Positions 35,081 through 47,206 of a stretch of DNA of 64,000 nt are shown here, piece after piece. The number at the start of each line of letters is the position of its first letter. Within the stretch, counting starts at the first letter, position 1. The stretch lies in NCBI RefSeq assembly GCF_964340395.1, contig NC_135558.1, positions 24,484,564 through 24,548,563 of the forward strand, written 5' to 3'. The notes below the pieces were generated by a model. It did no database searches. It was not told where the DNA came from and was given only the letters and a program-made list of their open reading frames with translations. The position numbers and the translations under genes are program-made. Source of the DNA: Glandiceps talaboti. Its lineage: Eukaryota > Hemichordata > Enteropneusta > Spengelidae.

Positions 35081-35971
35081 TATCATTCAGACGTCTGTGT
35101 CATTTTCCTCCACAACTTTCGGACTTTTGCAAAGAGTTAAATCACCGTCAATGGTTAAAAATATGCCCGGTTAAAAACAAAGTTTTGATTTGCATATACC
35201 TTGTATAGAACAGTACAACAATGAAATATCAAAAGGCCAGCTGTCAGCTCATTATGGCTTTCATCACTAAATCGCGATATCCTGTACACTTGTGCGACTG
35301 ATAAAATTTTCCATCATAATGTTAGTTTCGTTGAAAAAAACTTAGATATCCGAGCAATACACCTTCGCCGAAAAGACGAAAACGTCAGCCTGTGACTTCT
35401 CATCAGCGTCTCGTATTGATTAATGGATGTGAAGGTGAATTAAAACAAATGAAAATTGAACATTGGAGTACAACGTTCTATCGCCTGCCTCGCGGCCATG
35501 CATATTCTGCTGCCGTCCTGGATACATACAACTTGTTAGGTTATACATAGAAAAACAGATACAGTGTTGCAGTTTTAAGTGCAAGTCTAGTTTAAAGGAA
35601 ATATAAGATATAATGACCATTAATTAAAACGTATTAGATAAATGGAACGCTCTTTTATACTGGGTCGTCAGGCCGGCCCTGGAGCACTGCATTTTGTCCT
35701 GGAACTTGAAAATGTACATGGGCCAGCACGAATATGACAGCAGAACCGATCTGCTGTAAGCCTACAACTGGTATTTCAAATGAATGTTCTTCAGTGGCTA
35801 GTATTAATGGGGAGACCATAGTGGTATCGGACACCGTTTCTCTCTAGAATTCCTGTGAACTTAGATGGTAAACAGTGATGTCACGTCTGCATATGCTCGA
35901 GATTGTTTTCAGTAAAGAGAAAGTAAAACGGCTCACCACTGACGGAAAAACAACAACATGTAAACAAGCAA
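35081..35971. other. CACTA-like interior, nothing recognised
   Basis: AT-rich unique sequence. Short minus-strand frames (35420-35620, 35844-36038) lack recognisable domains; the second is partly encoded by the CAAA microsatellite. Confidence 0.4.
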
Positions 35972-36028
35972 ACGAACAAACAAACAAACAAACAAACAAA
36001 CAAACAAACAAACAAACACACACACACA
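35972..36028. repeat. (CAAA)n-(CA)n microsatellite
   Basis: About ten CAAA units followed by a short CA run. Confidence 0.95.
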
Positions 36029-36526
36029 ATACACACAATACACATACAAACTAACTTACAAAAACCGAATATCTTTCATACGCAAGTTTTGATGGTGCCC
36101 TACACAATTGATGACATTGCGTTTTGGGTCATTAAAAGGTTTTTTTTGTACATTCAGTGACCCCGTGTTCGTCATACAACAAGCATAAATATGTACTATT
36201 ACAATTCCATATAGTCACTTTATTGCAGTCAGAGTCCCTTGGCCAAACATACAATTACAAACTTACCAAAATATGTTATAGTTCCATTAAATTATTTGCT
36301 TCTGACCTGATTTTTAAGGAGTGATAAATAAAGTCTCTGTAATTCATTTGTTTGATCAGCTGATAACAGTTTACACAACTGTATAACGATTGCTTGGTTT
36401 CGCGGCGAAACAACCCTCTGATTATGATCGTTGCTTTGAAGTTCAAATAGTTATTTGAAACACCAAACAACTTCAAGTGGGATGGGGATTGGGTATTTAT
36501 TTTGGATTTTAACTTATAAAATAATT
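36029..36526. other. Non-coding, possible old element remnant
   Basis: A 66-codon minus-strand frame at 36276-36476 has protein-like composition, but I cannot assign it to a family and do not call it a gene. Confidence 0.35.
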
Positions 36527-36589
36527 TGTATGTATGTATGTATGTATGTATGTATGTATGTATGTATGTATGTATGGATGGATGGATGG
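36527..36589. repeat. (TGTA)n-(GATG)n microsatellite at PLE 5' break
   Basis: About twelve TGTA units and three to four GATG units directly abut the truncated 5' end of the Penelope-like coding sequence. Confidence 0.95.
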
Positions 36590-36590
36590 T

Positions 36591-37910
36591 GAATCTATTT
36601 CTGCTTATACTAAACCTACCACAGACCCTCCACCAATATATTTGCAGTATGGTTCAGCACATCCTAATAAGTGTAAAGACTGTATTCCCTATTCACAATT
36701 ACTTCGTTTACGTCGTATTTGTAGTAGCGATTTGGATTTCAGGGAAAGATCTGCTAAATTTTGCACGTACTTCCACCAACGGGGTTATCCAGTGTCGGTT
36801 ACCAATGCGACTTTACAAAAGATGTCATCTTTGTCTATGGAAGCTTGTATCAAATCACATGATCACAAGAGTAATACCAATCGTCCCGTATTGGCTCTAA
36901 CATACCATCCCTTTCCCACTACAGTTAAGAACATACTATACACGCATTTTAATATCTTACGTTCTAATAGGTTAACCAATTCATTATTTCGTGAAGCAGC
37001 TTGGCGTCGTGATACCAATCTAAGAGATACGGTGGTCCATACATGGATTGGAAGTTAATGCTGGTTTACGTTTATTTCCATGCAGTCGTACTCGATGTGG
37101 CACATGTTGTTTTTGCACATTTTGGCCTCTGATGATAAACTTCCCCTCGGAAAATTTCTTATTGATGTAAACAGTCCTCCAGCAGTTGACAAAATGACTG
37201 TATTGTACTCACTTTATTTCTGTATGTCATTTTTGTATGCTTTACCGTGCTTTCTATGACATGTTGTTATGCAATAAAGATGATTGAAAGATCGATTATT
37301 AATACTAATCATGATTTTGGCAGCTGAGAACAGTGTGGCTGTTACGAGTAGATTTACTTGTATTAGTACTAACGTAGTATATTACATTACATGCCAGAAA
37401 TGTGGTGGGTTTTTTTTATATATAGGTCCGACTGTACATCGTCTTGGTAACCGTTTCGTGGAATATCTCCGGGATCCGTCTTACCAGACAAACGAATCGT
37501 AACTATCCCGTATCTATGCATATTATTACCAACGATCATAATGTATCAAATGTCTACTTCAGGAATTTGTAAGGTTTCTGGTGACAAGGATCGATTGATG
37601 TTGAAGGAGGAGGAAATCATTTTTTCGTCTTTGAACCCTGGATCCCCATGGAATTATTAGATTATTTCCCTAATATCTAACTACGCTTATTCTATCTTTC
37701 AAGCGTGCTCTAAAGGGAACTTCTTTTTGGTGCACATACTTTTAAATATTTTTGTCATACCCTACCGTTGATAAATACTCGCGTGGTGTCGTTCTTTTCA
37801 ATGTATAGTCGGGTTGTTACCTGCTGTATATCGTGCCTTGATAGCATTGATAAAGAATTTTGATTCGAAACGTCGGATTGTAATTTTTTATTCGGACTGT
37901 ATAACTGTGG
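36591..37910 (+). pseudogene. Penelope-like retroelement, 5'-truncated and broken (copy 1)
   Basis: Frame 36591-37058 encodes the region after the reverse transcriptase palm of Penelope-like elements: YTKPTTDPPPIYLQYGSAHP, CIPYSQLLRLRRICS, HQRGYP and WRRDTNLRDTVV. A shifted frame continues with FPCSRTRCGTCC, a Cys motif preceding the endonuclease. About 180 bp of foreign-looking sequence follows (37130-37315, with AATAAA near 37274). The GIY-YIG endonuclease resumes at about 37320 with VTSRFTCISTNVVY, CQKC, LYIG and RLGNRF. A frameshift near 37490 and a stop end it. The tail carries CGAAACGTCGG at 37866-37876. Penelope elements pair a reverse transcriptase with this endonuclease to insert copies; this copy cannot. 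Confidence 0.9.
37847..37874 (+). ncRNA. Degenerate hammerhead-ribozyme-like motif in PLE tail
   Basis: TTGATAAA - GAAT TTTG ATTC - GAAAC GTC. Compared with a minimal hammerhead core (CUGAUGA, stem II, GAAA, short stem III, UC) the GAAAC-GUC part is exact, stem II is a clean GAAT/ATTC hairpin, and CUGAUGA is present with two changes. Penelope-like elements are known to carry minimal hammerheads. This copy is probably inactive. Confidence 0.45.
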
Positions 37911-37925
37911 GTGTATGTATGTATG

Positions 37926-37956
<31 letters not shown>

Positions 37957-37987
37957 GTATGTATGTATGTATGTGTGTGTGTGTGTC
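37911..37987. repeat. (TATG)n microsatellite at PLE 3' tail
   Basis: About fifteen TATG units with one AAGT interruption, then (TG)n. It starts within 30 bp of the CGGACTG motif that ends the Penelope tail, as in copy 2. Confidence 0.95.
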
Positions 37988-38154
37988 TGACTTTGTGCTT
38001 GTGTATCCAGAAAAAAACTCACGTGACAGTAAATACATCTGTTACCAAATGTAACTTCATGTAATGGAACATTTGGAGCGAGTTTTCAATTCTCAGACCT
38101 TTCGCTGAAAGGTTTTGATTTTCTATGAAAATGTATTTATTTATTTTTTAAATG

Positions 38155-38830
38155 AGTAGAAATGTATACCTCTGTCTCTTATAAAACCAGGTCTAGGTTC
38201 CCTTGATGTGAAGTTATCATTACACACAGTAACAAACAAATCCCGTCTAAGTGGATAATTGTTACCTGTCGTGGTAAGGGGTCGTGTGGAGGCAGGAATT
38301 ATTTTCAACGATGCATGTCGTCGCTGCTGCGTCTGGAATCCACGGACTACTTGGATACCCCTCTCACAAACTTCCCTATCCTAGGTGACTCTCGCAGGTT
38401 GTCCCCTCTTAAATTCAGATCACCAAGCTTACCAATATCTAACATAGCGATGTCGGTAATCTGACTAACTTTTTGTTGGATAGATTAAGCGAAACAAAGC
38501 ATCGGTTGCCGTATATCTCGGTGGATATATCGGATATTTTGTTTCCAAACACGTTAACTTCGCTATTAAAGGTTGCGGACTTGTGAAAAAGAAACAGAGA
38601 ATTAGAAAAAAATGCAGCCCAGTTTTACGCACGGTTTTCGAGTACGAACAAAGTTAACATTGTCATTGGCCGTTACCAGATACAGCAAAAGAGACCAGAA
38701 ATAGATCGTTTGCTTTAGCAGTTATTGAAATAACTTTTCCTCATTTCAAAAAGCCTAGAATTTGCTTCAAAGCTATGTCGGATGTTTTAAAACCGAGAGT
38801 TGCAGGCACAAGTAAATGAAGTAATGTCTG
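38155..38830 (-). pseudogene. Decayed coding remnant, unknown
   Basis: Minus-strand translation gives successive open stretches in different frames: GFKTSDIALKQILGFLK near 38790, ISTEIYGNRCFVSLNLSNKK within a ~57-codon run near 38630-38460, MLDIGKLGDLNLRGDN near 38440-38390, and a ~56-codon run with STRPLTTTGNNYPLRRD near 38335-38165. Composition and CpG content are coding-like. The order suggests one protein broken by at least three frameshifts. I cannot name it; a gene of the host CACTA-like element is one possibility. Confidence 0.35.
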
Positions 38831-40012
38831 TCTAAGCTACAATAAATGTAAACGCGTGTGCTTATCATCCAAGTCATAAGAAATTGGTTGACGTGTGCGT
38901 TTGTCAAGTACATAGTCGTAACGACCTAACAAATGGAAAAAAAGATATCTTTATTTCAGGAACTTCTGTTTAGGTATTGGTAAATAATAAAATCATGTTT
39001 CTTAGCGTTCATGTGGTTGTTACGGTACATCACTCCTTGGCCAGGGGGTTACTTGGCCATATGGTTATTTTAGAACAACATGCAAAAAAGAATGTATAAA
39101 TCCTAAACAGAAACATGACAAGGTGAACAATTAAAGATGTTATGGTCTAGTGCAGACTCAGTATAATAACATAGTCACGTATTATATTCGCTTATCAGTC
39201 ACTTTTCATTCTATCCACCCCCTTCACATAATGGTATAGTCCCCATCATGCAATTCGTACCGCGTCATTTCAAATACTGGTACATTTTCCAAGTTGTGCC
39301 GAGCCTGTTTTACCTCAAGTTTGAGCAGATTTCACGGAGAAACAACCAGCCACTTCTATGACCACGATTATGAACCATAACTGGATACTATTTGGGCCTC
39401 ACTCAAACCTCACGGGACAGAATATCGACCCGCGACCTGCCATGATCGCTGTGTGTGGCTGGTCAGATCTGACTCTTTACCTAGCCGGCCGGCATGATCG
39501 ACCAGCGTGATTGTGATGTTCTACTTGCAGTGAATATGGACCGTGCATAATGGTTGTATCAATGCTTGTCTGACCAAATAAGCTATAACTTAGGGGATGA
39601 GGACTGTTGGGATTTGGAATGCAAGAGTTACCGCTTTGGATTTTCGGCGATTTTTGAAGTAAGTACATGTATTTTATGCAAATTATGTTTAAGTTAGGCT
39701 TGGAGCAGACCATTTTCAATGGGGGTGTAACCTGGTGAATGGTATGCAGACAAGATAAAGTATACAAAATCTTTCATATAGGCAAAACATTAAAAGAATT
39801 TTGCAACAACACACTAAAACTGAACATTCAAAAGAAGAGTTATTTTGGAAACAACACAAAATAAATCTATGGACTCACAAAACTTACTTGAAATGCAACA
39901 CTTTCAAGTACATGTAGAGAGAGATACAAATACGTATTGAAATGCTCATTTGAATATACTGTACATACAAATCTGTTAGGGGAACAGCTGATTGTCAGCA
40001 CCAGATCTGATC
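38831..40012. other. CACTA-like interior, nothing recognised
   Basis: Unique AT-rich sequence. The 96-codon minus-strand frame at 39477-39767 has no recognisable domain. Confidence 0.4.
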
Positions 40013-42482
40013 CAGTGTTCTCCCCAGAGGGTTTTCATGTACATGTATTGGGCCTGATATCCTTTAATTTTCGTCAATACGTGATCAGTTGTCCCAATAC
40101 GCAATCAGATTCGATTGTTTAGAGTTCGGTAAATTGCATGTTGACATTCAAACTGATTAAAATCTGATGTAGATGTTGGCTAATCATTCATTGCTATTTC
40201 TTCGTTATTTTGCCTGGATTGACCTTCGTGGTACATGCTTACATGTTTATCCTGATCGCCTCCTCTACATATACATCTGAGCTGGCACCCATGCCCACAC
40301 CGTTCTAGCTAGCCCGTGCTGGTAGCCAATCAAAAGTGACCTTACATTAGGATCGATTGAAACTACAAACAGACACGGTCACTACAAAATCATGTTCTCC
40401 ATGTGCACAAGCACAGGCACCTGACAATGTTCTAAATGTTTCAACTGTAAACAAATTCAGTGATTGTATTAGTATATTTAAATGTAATATGATGGTACAT
40501 GTACCTCTATATATTTCGTCTGAATACATTCGAACATAGCGTTATCATGTAGACGCGTACGTACATGTTAAGGATGAACGCATACTCTGTAATTGTTATA
40601 GAAGCTTGTGAGACAGAACGTCTAGGGAACACACAGACAGTTTATAGTGTACACAATGCAAAGCAACCAAAATTTTCACGATAAGGACGTGTTTTTTTTT
40701 TAGAAATTATTTCTTAAATTTCCCCATTTCTGAGTTCATATAGCACAACTGTGGCAAATATTTCTATGAATCGTACAATATTTCATGACTACTTTACGTT
40801 CGAGGAGAAGAGTACTACAGAGAACGTGTACACGTTCGCTGAGATGAACATGAACACTACCCGGGAAACGTGTTCGAATGTAACTAACATGTACGTGTAG
40901 ATAAGACGAAATGCATCTACATGTAAACAAGAATTCTTTAATTACTGTACATATAGGGTAATACAGTCACTTGTTTACAGTTCAAATACTTTGTACGTTG
41001 TCAGTTGCCTATGTGCACAAGTAATGCCATGTTGTTTGTTGATATTCAATGCATGTGCCCGTGACAATGCCCATAGTACTTTGAAGTACAAAATGTGAGA
41101 CGCAACCTGATTGGCTGTGTGGCTCACTTAGCAGAACGGCGTGGGCATGGCGCCAGTTCAGGTGTAGAGGAGGCAATCAGAATAAAAATGTAAACATGTA
41201 CTGCGAAGGTCAATCCAGGCAAAATAACGAAGGTAAGATAACAATGAACGATTAGCTGACATCTACATTGGATTTTAATCAGATTGGTTGACGTCCATCT
41301 GTCACTCTGTCAGTTGACACCTTTGTTGTTTTCAATGTATATTTGCAACATTTGTATTGATCCTTCAAAAATAAGCAGCAAGTAAAACTAAAGAGTTTCT
41401 AATTAGTTCAAATGACTATTCAACCCTCTACCACTACCAGACTGATTTAATTTAATTTTGCCGTCACTATTCTTTTCAATAGGCATACAATTATATGCAG
41501 GGCATGCCTTTTGAGGCCTACCACTCGCGCAAATTAAAATCCACGAGTGATTTTCCACTTGCTCGGGCCCCAACGAACCTGTACATCAGCAGCCTGATGT
41601 TATTTTATATCATTTTTCAGCTACCAGACATCGTGTTAGTCCGAAATTTCGTGATACACGAGACTTACTATACTTCCCTATTGAGGACTTCAAAAACTCG
41701 CGGTAGTTTGTAACGCCATGGCCACCATATTGGAAAATCCATACTTTCATCGTAGTCATATGATGTACCAGTCTACAATGTCAAACTACAAACTGAAAGT
41801 GTTTACAGAGTAAAATTGAACTATATCACTTTATTGAAAGATACATTAGTCTGTTCAACTTTCTTCACAGCATGTGAGTAAACCAACTACGCAAATCGCT
41901 CTTGGGTTGAGAGATACTTGGTGTTAGTCATAGAACGAGACACTGAATGCTGACTTCATGTGTTTGTTGAAGTTTTATACTGTACAATGTATCAATAGCA
42001 AAATGGCATGACATCGTTTGATTTTTTGGTTTTATAGAAAATCTGTCAGTTCCGACATGCTTCTACTGCCAAACCGACATTATGAATAGGCTGGTTTTGC
42101 CTTTGATTTACCGAAAGCCTGTACCACAATGTGAATCACACTACCATTAGCAGGTTTACGCAGGTTATTCCCATCGAAAACAATACTGACGACAAACTTC
42201 AATGAAATCAGTCTGGTAGTGGTAGAGGGTTGAATAGTCCATTGAACTGATTAGAAACTCTTTAGTTTTACTTGTCGCTTATGTGTGAAGGATCAATACA
42301 AACGTTGCGAGTATACATTGAAAACAACAAAGACGTCAGCTGACAGATGAACAGTGCAGTGTCAACGTGTAATTTACCAAACCCTAAGCAATCCGATAAC
42401 GTATCGGGACAACTGATCATGTATCAGTGAAAATTAAAGGATATTGGGCCCGATACGTGAAAACCTTCTGGGGAGAACACTG
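40013..42482. mobile_element. Complex foldback DNA element with CAG ends
   Basis: The ends share CAGTGTTCTCCCCAGA as inverted repeats (40013-40028 and 42467-42482). Three arm pairs give the order A B ... B' C ... C' A'. A is 40013-40150 with 42355-42482. B is 40152-40331 with 41109-41285. C is about 41310-41455 with 42208-42345. Arms are roughly 80-90% alike by eye. No transposase frame is present. CAG-type ends suggest a hAT-related non-autonomous element, but the flanking octamers (ATCTGATC and ATGCAGAT) do not match, so the target duplication is lost or absent. Confidence 0.7.
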
Positions 42483-44097
42483 ATGCAGATATGCAATGTA
42501 GTGTCAGCTGTGGTCAATTCACACTTCGTCTTTGTAAATAGTCAAGTATTTGTTATTATTGTAATGAATTGTCGTATACATTGTTCTTTTCTCAAAAACA
42601 TTTTTATACTTCATTGTCTTTTAAGTCAGTAGGCTCATGTGGGCAGAAAACTTAGGTGACAATGATGCATCAACACAAGGGGAGAGAGAAAAATGCATGT
42701 CAAGTAGTTACTGTACAGTCGACAACCTCCGAGTCAAGGTCGGCAAGTGTGGGTGGCGGTCAGGCCCGACAGCCACTGACTGTCATGAGTTGAACCCTGA
42801 CTGACAAAGATATGGAGGGGACAAGTTAGTCAAAACTACTGGCAGCAATAAACAGTCAAGGCGAGGAATATCTTTGATACATGAAAATATTCCCCCTTCC
42901 CCAGAGGATTTTCCCTCCCACAAGTGACTATTTTTCTCGTGTTGAGTGGGTGACCCTGCCAGAGTGACATTAACCTGGGGAAAAAGCCTAACTCTGGCAG
43001 TTTCCCAATCAACTATTTCCTTGACTTAACCACTTAACGGATGGAGAGGCTTGGCAGGAAGAGGGTTAAATCATGTCTCCATCCAAAGTCGCATAGAAGC
43101 AAAGCATTTCACAAGGGGGAGGGGACTGTGTCTGCTATGAAGACTTGGTGTAAATAGATTTTTACTGTTTTGGGGATACGTAACATGTACAATTAGATGT
43201 TACACCTACATTATTCTTCATTCATCCAAGGAAAATAGGAGTAACTGAAGGTGTCATTGTCACTACGAGTTGCTAGCCGAGTATTTTTCGGCCGAGTGAC
43301 AGGTCGTGACAACCCAGAGTTTACAAGTGCTTTCCAACTGAATGAAGAAAAATATTGAAAAATAACATTATTTACCAGTGCCAGTAATATCAAAGAAACA
43401 TTGCGGACAGTAATGGCAATTTTTTTGTTCTAAATGCCTTTTGAGTGCATAGTATAATCTCAAATAGATGATATGGTGATGGTTTGCTTACTCTTCCAAA
43501 CAGTTTTACTCATATACATACGTTTTGTACATGCACATCATGTATAAACAGGATCAAAAATATATTCTAAATACATAACTACAATGTAGGTTTCTCTCTC
43601 ATTTGAGCTGAACAATTTACTTGCAAAGGATGTTTAGTGAAGTAAAATGTAAATTGTAAGTGATGTTGCATCACTTTTATCATTTTATTGCAAAACCAAT
43701 GTTTATTTTTTCTTCTGATGAATATATCATCTGACTCAATATTGATGTTTACATTTGATGATAAAATTGTCTTGATGCAACTAATCAAGAGATCTCCACT
43801 ACGATTCAGGATCACGTTATTGTGAAAAACCTAACATATCATATGATATACAATGTACCTTACCATTCAGTGTTTGACAAGTGAGTTACAGTGCTAAATA
43901 AAGTACATTGTAAGCTCAGATTGCATGGGGTAAATAAAGAATCTAAAAGTAAAGAGTCAGGTTGATAAACTTAAAGTATTCTACAATGGATACTTTGCAG
44001 AACTTTATAAATGTTACTAAGCAAAGTTACTAAAGTATACACTAACTAATGTGTACTTTGAATATTACTGACAATGTTATTCTTTTTTATTTTTCAG
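42483..44097. other. CACTA-like interior, non-coding
   Basis: Unique sequence with no gene I can defend. AATAAAGTAC near 43898 resembles a poly(A) signal but has no gene upstream. Confidence 0.35.
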
Positions 44098-44159
44098 TCA
44101 GTGCTGAGCAAGCATCTGGGATGAGAAGTCTGGGAAGAAGAATGAGGTTTTTGACTTGA
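44098..44159 (+). CDS. Candidate terminal exon, unknown
   Basis: A strong acceptor (TCTTTTTTATTTTTCAG, ending at 44097) is followed by a frame reading SAEQASGMRSLGRRMRFLT and TGA at 44157-44159. The basic composition and the quality of the acceptor make it worth listing, but it is short, unsupported by neighbours and unrecognised. It could be the last exon of a gene carried by the CACTA-like element. Confidence 0.2.
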
Positions 44160-44453
44160 AATGGTATTTGTAGATGACCAGGACAGGAGCAATGAATAAC
44201 AGGGTTTGTTTTATATGAGCACCAAGGTTTAGAGAACAGCATGTTGAAGATTACTGATGGCGAATAGCACTGAACACCAGAAAATGAGAAAGAGTTGGTT
44301 GCTCTCATCAGTATAACCAAATGAACCAACAAGAAATGGCCACACCTACCTTCTCAAAGAACTCTACTAAACTCTACTGAAGTAGAGTGCATGTAGCAAC
44401 TATTAGTATTGGTACACAGATAGGATATTATGTGAAAGACATTAAGATGTAAT

Positions 44454-45232
44454 GGGTACTAAAATACAATTTGCGAAGAAATTCTAGAGAGTACCATGTA
44501 CAAGGATGTTAGTTCAAAATCTACCCAGCTATGAACATGGAAGTCCTGTATTCCTGGTGTTCATTGTGGCAAGTTTGAGTAATTGTCACTAAGGTACTAA
44601 GAATTAGTAGATTTCTACTTCCAAAAATCGAAAATATGTATTCCTATAGCGAGCGTTTCGGGATGAATGTGAGTTGACGGACCAATATGGAAAATTTCAT
44701 TGATCGATTCCACTGTTTGTGAGGAGTTAGCCAAAAAAATGTTCTACCGTGGGGTTGATGAGCCCAATACACATTGCTACACATTAGCATATCCTATGCC
44801 ACATGCAACACTTAAAGCCAGCCAGCTGACACTATTAATTTTTTATCTGATTCTTACGTTATGGTATGTTATACATGTACATTTATCCGTATTGGGATCG
44901 TTTGTGTGTTTTAGAACAAGACATCCCCACGGTAGAAATTTTTTTTTGTTAACTCCTCTCACAAATGGTGGAATTGATCAATGAAATTTTCCATGTTTGT
45001 CTGTTAACTCATTCTTCCCAGAACCCTCACTACATGAATATGTATTTTCGATTTTGGGAAGCAAAAATCAACATTCTTACCTTGGCGAGTATGACTCAAA
45101 CTTGTTGCCATATTGAATACACAATGGACACTTGGCACACAAGACTTCCGTGTTTGTAGTTATGTAGATTTTTATCTGCAACTATGCATGTGGTACTATA
45201 TAGAATTTCTTCGCAACTTGTATTTTGTACCC
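44454..45232. mobile_element. Long-arm foldback element (~350-bp arms)
   Basis: 44454 onward (GGGTACTAAAATACAATTTG, CGAAGAAATTCTA) is mirrored by the reverse complement of the sequence ending at 45232 (GGGTACAAAATACAAGTTG, CGAAGAAATTCTA). Further paired blocks are AATCGAAAATA (about 44626 and 45043), GGAAAATTTCATTGATC (44689 and 44992) and TTCTACCGTGGGG (44741 and 44942). Arms of ~350 bp surround a short AT-rich centre near 44840. The 94- and 64-codon frames here are arm-encoded. No clear target duplication. Confidence 0.8.
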
Positions 45233-47159
45233 TTTACTATATCAATCAGGCTCTTAACTAATATTTGGTACAAATCTACCTAACCCTGGAAATGCCAGTC
45301 TCTGTTACACAGCATTACAATAATAATTGCACAATTTATAGCACAAGGGTGTTTACAAATGAAAAGAAACATTACAAAAAAAAGGTCTAACAGCTAAATT
45401 TTACATGTGCCGTAAATAACATACTTTTCAATGTTAATAAATCACCAACATGGGTAGTCAAACTGTGTAAAGAGATTTAACATGCAAGTTTCTTTCTACC
45501 CATTCAGAAATATCAATATCCTTAGTGGAGTTGTAACAGCTTCAACTTTTCCCCATATTTTCTTTGTAAATATTCTGAAGGGCATTCAATTCACAAAAGT
45601 GCTTTCTTCTTCCACCTAACATCACTGATTTCTGTACCACTGAAAACAGACATACAGTAAAACATCTCTAATAGTTCTGGTTTGATGTTTTTACAAAACT
45701 CTGTACATGTGTGAGTTTTTCTTGAAATGTAAAGATAATGTCAGCGTACAAATCAGAGAGAGTTGTCAGCTATTCAGAATACTGTGTGTTACCATGTCTC
45801 TGTGCACATGTAACCAACTCTATCAATGTTGTAATTGTAAAGTAACTTTTAAGTCAACAATGGATTTTACAGTTACAGACTCTCACTAATGCAACATTAC
45901 ATTGGAAAGAAGTGTATAACATGAATGTTTGGTTGCTATCAATTTGACAACCAATAGTCTGTTGTCAACCCTCATTCTGCATATTTCACCAACTGTATTT
46001 GCTTGTGTACACAGATTTGGTTTGAATATTTTATATATACATGTAATACATATAGATTATTTTGAAACCTGGACATAATTTATCATTTGACATTATTATT
46101 ACATAATAGAAACGTATATCTGACTGTCCAGTATTATTTTTGCAGACTTTTATGATCTTCAGGTGTACATTCTAGGGACTATCATGATTGCAGGTTTGTG
46201 GTATCTTTACTTTACCACATGCTATAGAAAATGTATTTAGTTGTGTCAATGTTGCTTTGTCTAGGATGCTGTCATGGTAGTATATAGTTGTATATTTTTT
46301 GTCAACAACAGAATATACCAATTTAATGTTGGAGAGAATCATGAAATAGTTTAGTTGATACAAAATAGCAAGATATATTTATTTGATTACTAATAAATGT
46401 AAGTAGAGAGATTCTCTGTTATCAAGTCTGTATACATAGTTAACTACCTAAATCATCTCTGCACTGCAACCTGATTAGTTTTTAGTGAGCAATATGTTGT
46501 ATTTTATACAAAGATTTTTTTTGTCAAAAACGGGTCCTCAGTTACAATGTACATACTGCTAACAAAGTAGATCTGGTGTACATTTACATACATATAACAA
46601 TATCAAATCGATACAAAAATGATATTTTACATGATTTTTTTTTTACTTTCCTAAAACATTTGTGAAATATTAGTTATTGTAAACAATTTGGCTCTTGTGT
46701 GCATGTTGCACCATTATACCAGTTGTGTAGATTCCCATTTTTATCTACATAATTATAGTCTGGAGTGTGTACATGTAAAATGTAATTGTATTTTGTACAG
46801 TGATATTTATCAATAATGTGTCCTCAGCTACATGTAGCTACACACTGTACCACCTATATGTTGGAAAGAACAATTTCTATCTACTGACATTACTTGTACA
46901 GTTTGGGTTATTCTTCTATGGAATTTAGTGGGTCAAAGACACATTGAATCCATCTTGGTTCATTTAAAGAACATAAAAAGTGTAAAAACATAGTACCAGT
47001 ACGTGATATATGGAATATGATGTTACTCCTGTAAAAGAAATGTCAAATTTACTGTTCAACTTTCTTTTATGAATAAAGTTTCCTGTTTGTTATTTCAGAA
47101 GTGATTGCAGTGTTAATTAAATTTCCCCTTCCCATATTTGTAAAGATTAAATGTTACAT
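45233..47159. other. CACTA-like interior, nothing recognised
   Basis: AT-rich unique sequence with scattered 60-63 codon frames and no domain I recognise. Confidence 0.4.
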
Positions 47160-47206
47160 TGTTGTTGTTTATTTGTTTGTTGTTGTTGTTGTTGTTGTTG
47201 TTGTTA
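47160..47206. repeat. (GTT)n microsatellite
   Basis: Impure at the left, then about nine uninterrupted GTT units. Confidence 0.95.

Noticed and set aside
44700-45159. 94- and 64-codon frames near 44700-45159 as genes
   Set aside because: They lie in the arms and centre of the foldback element and lack recognisable domains.
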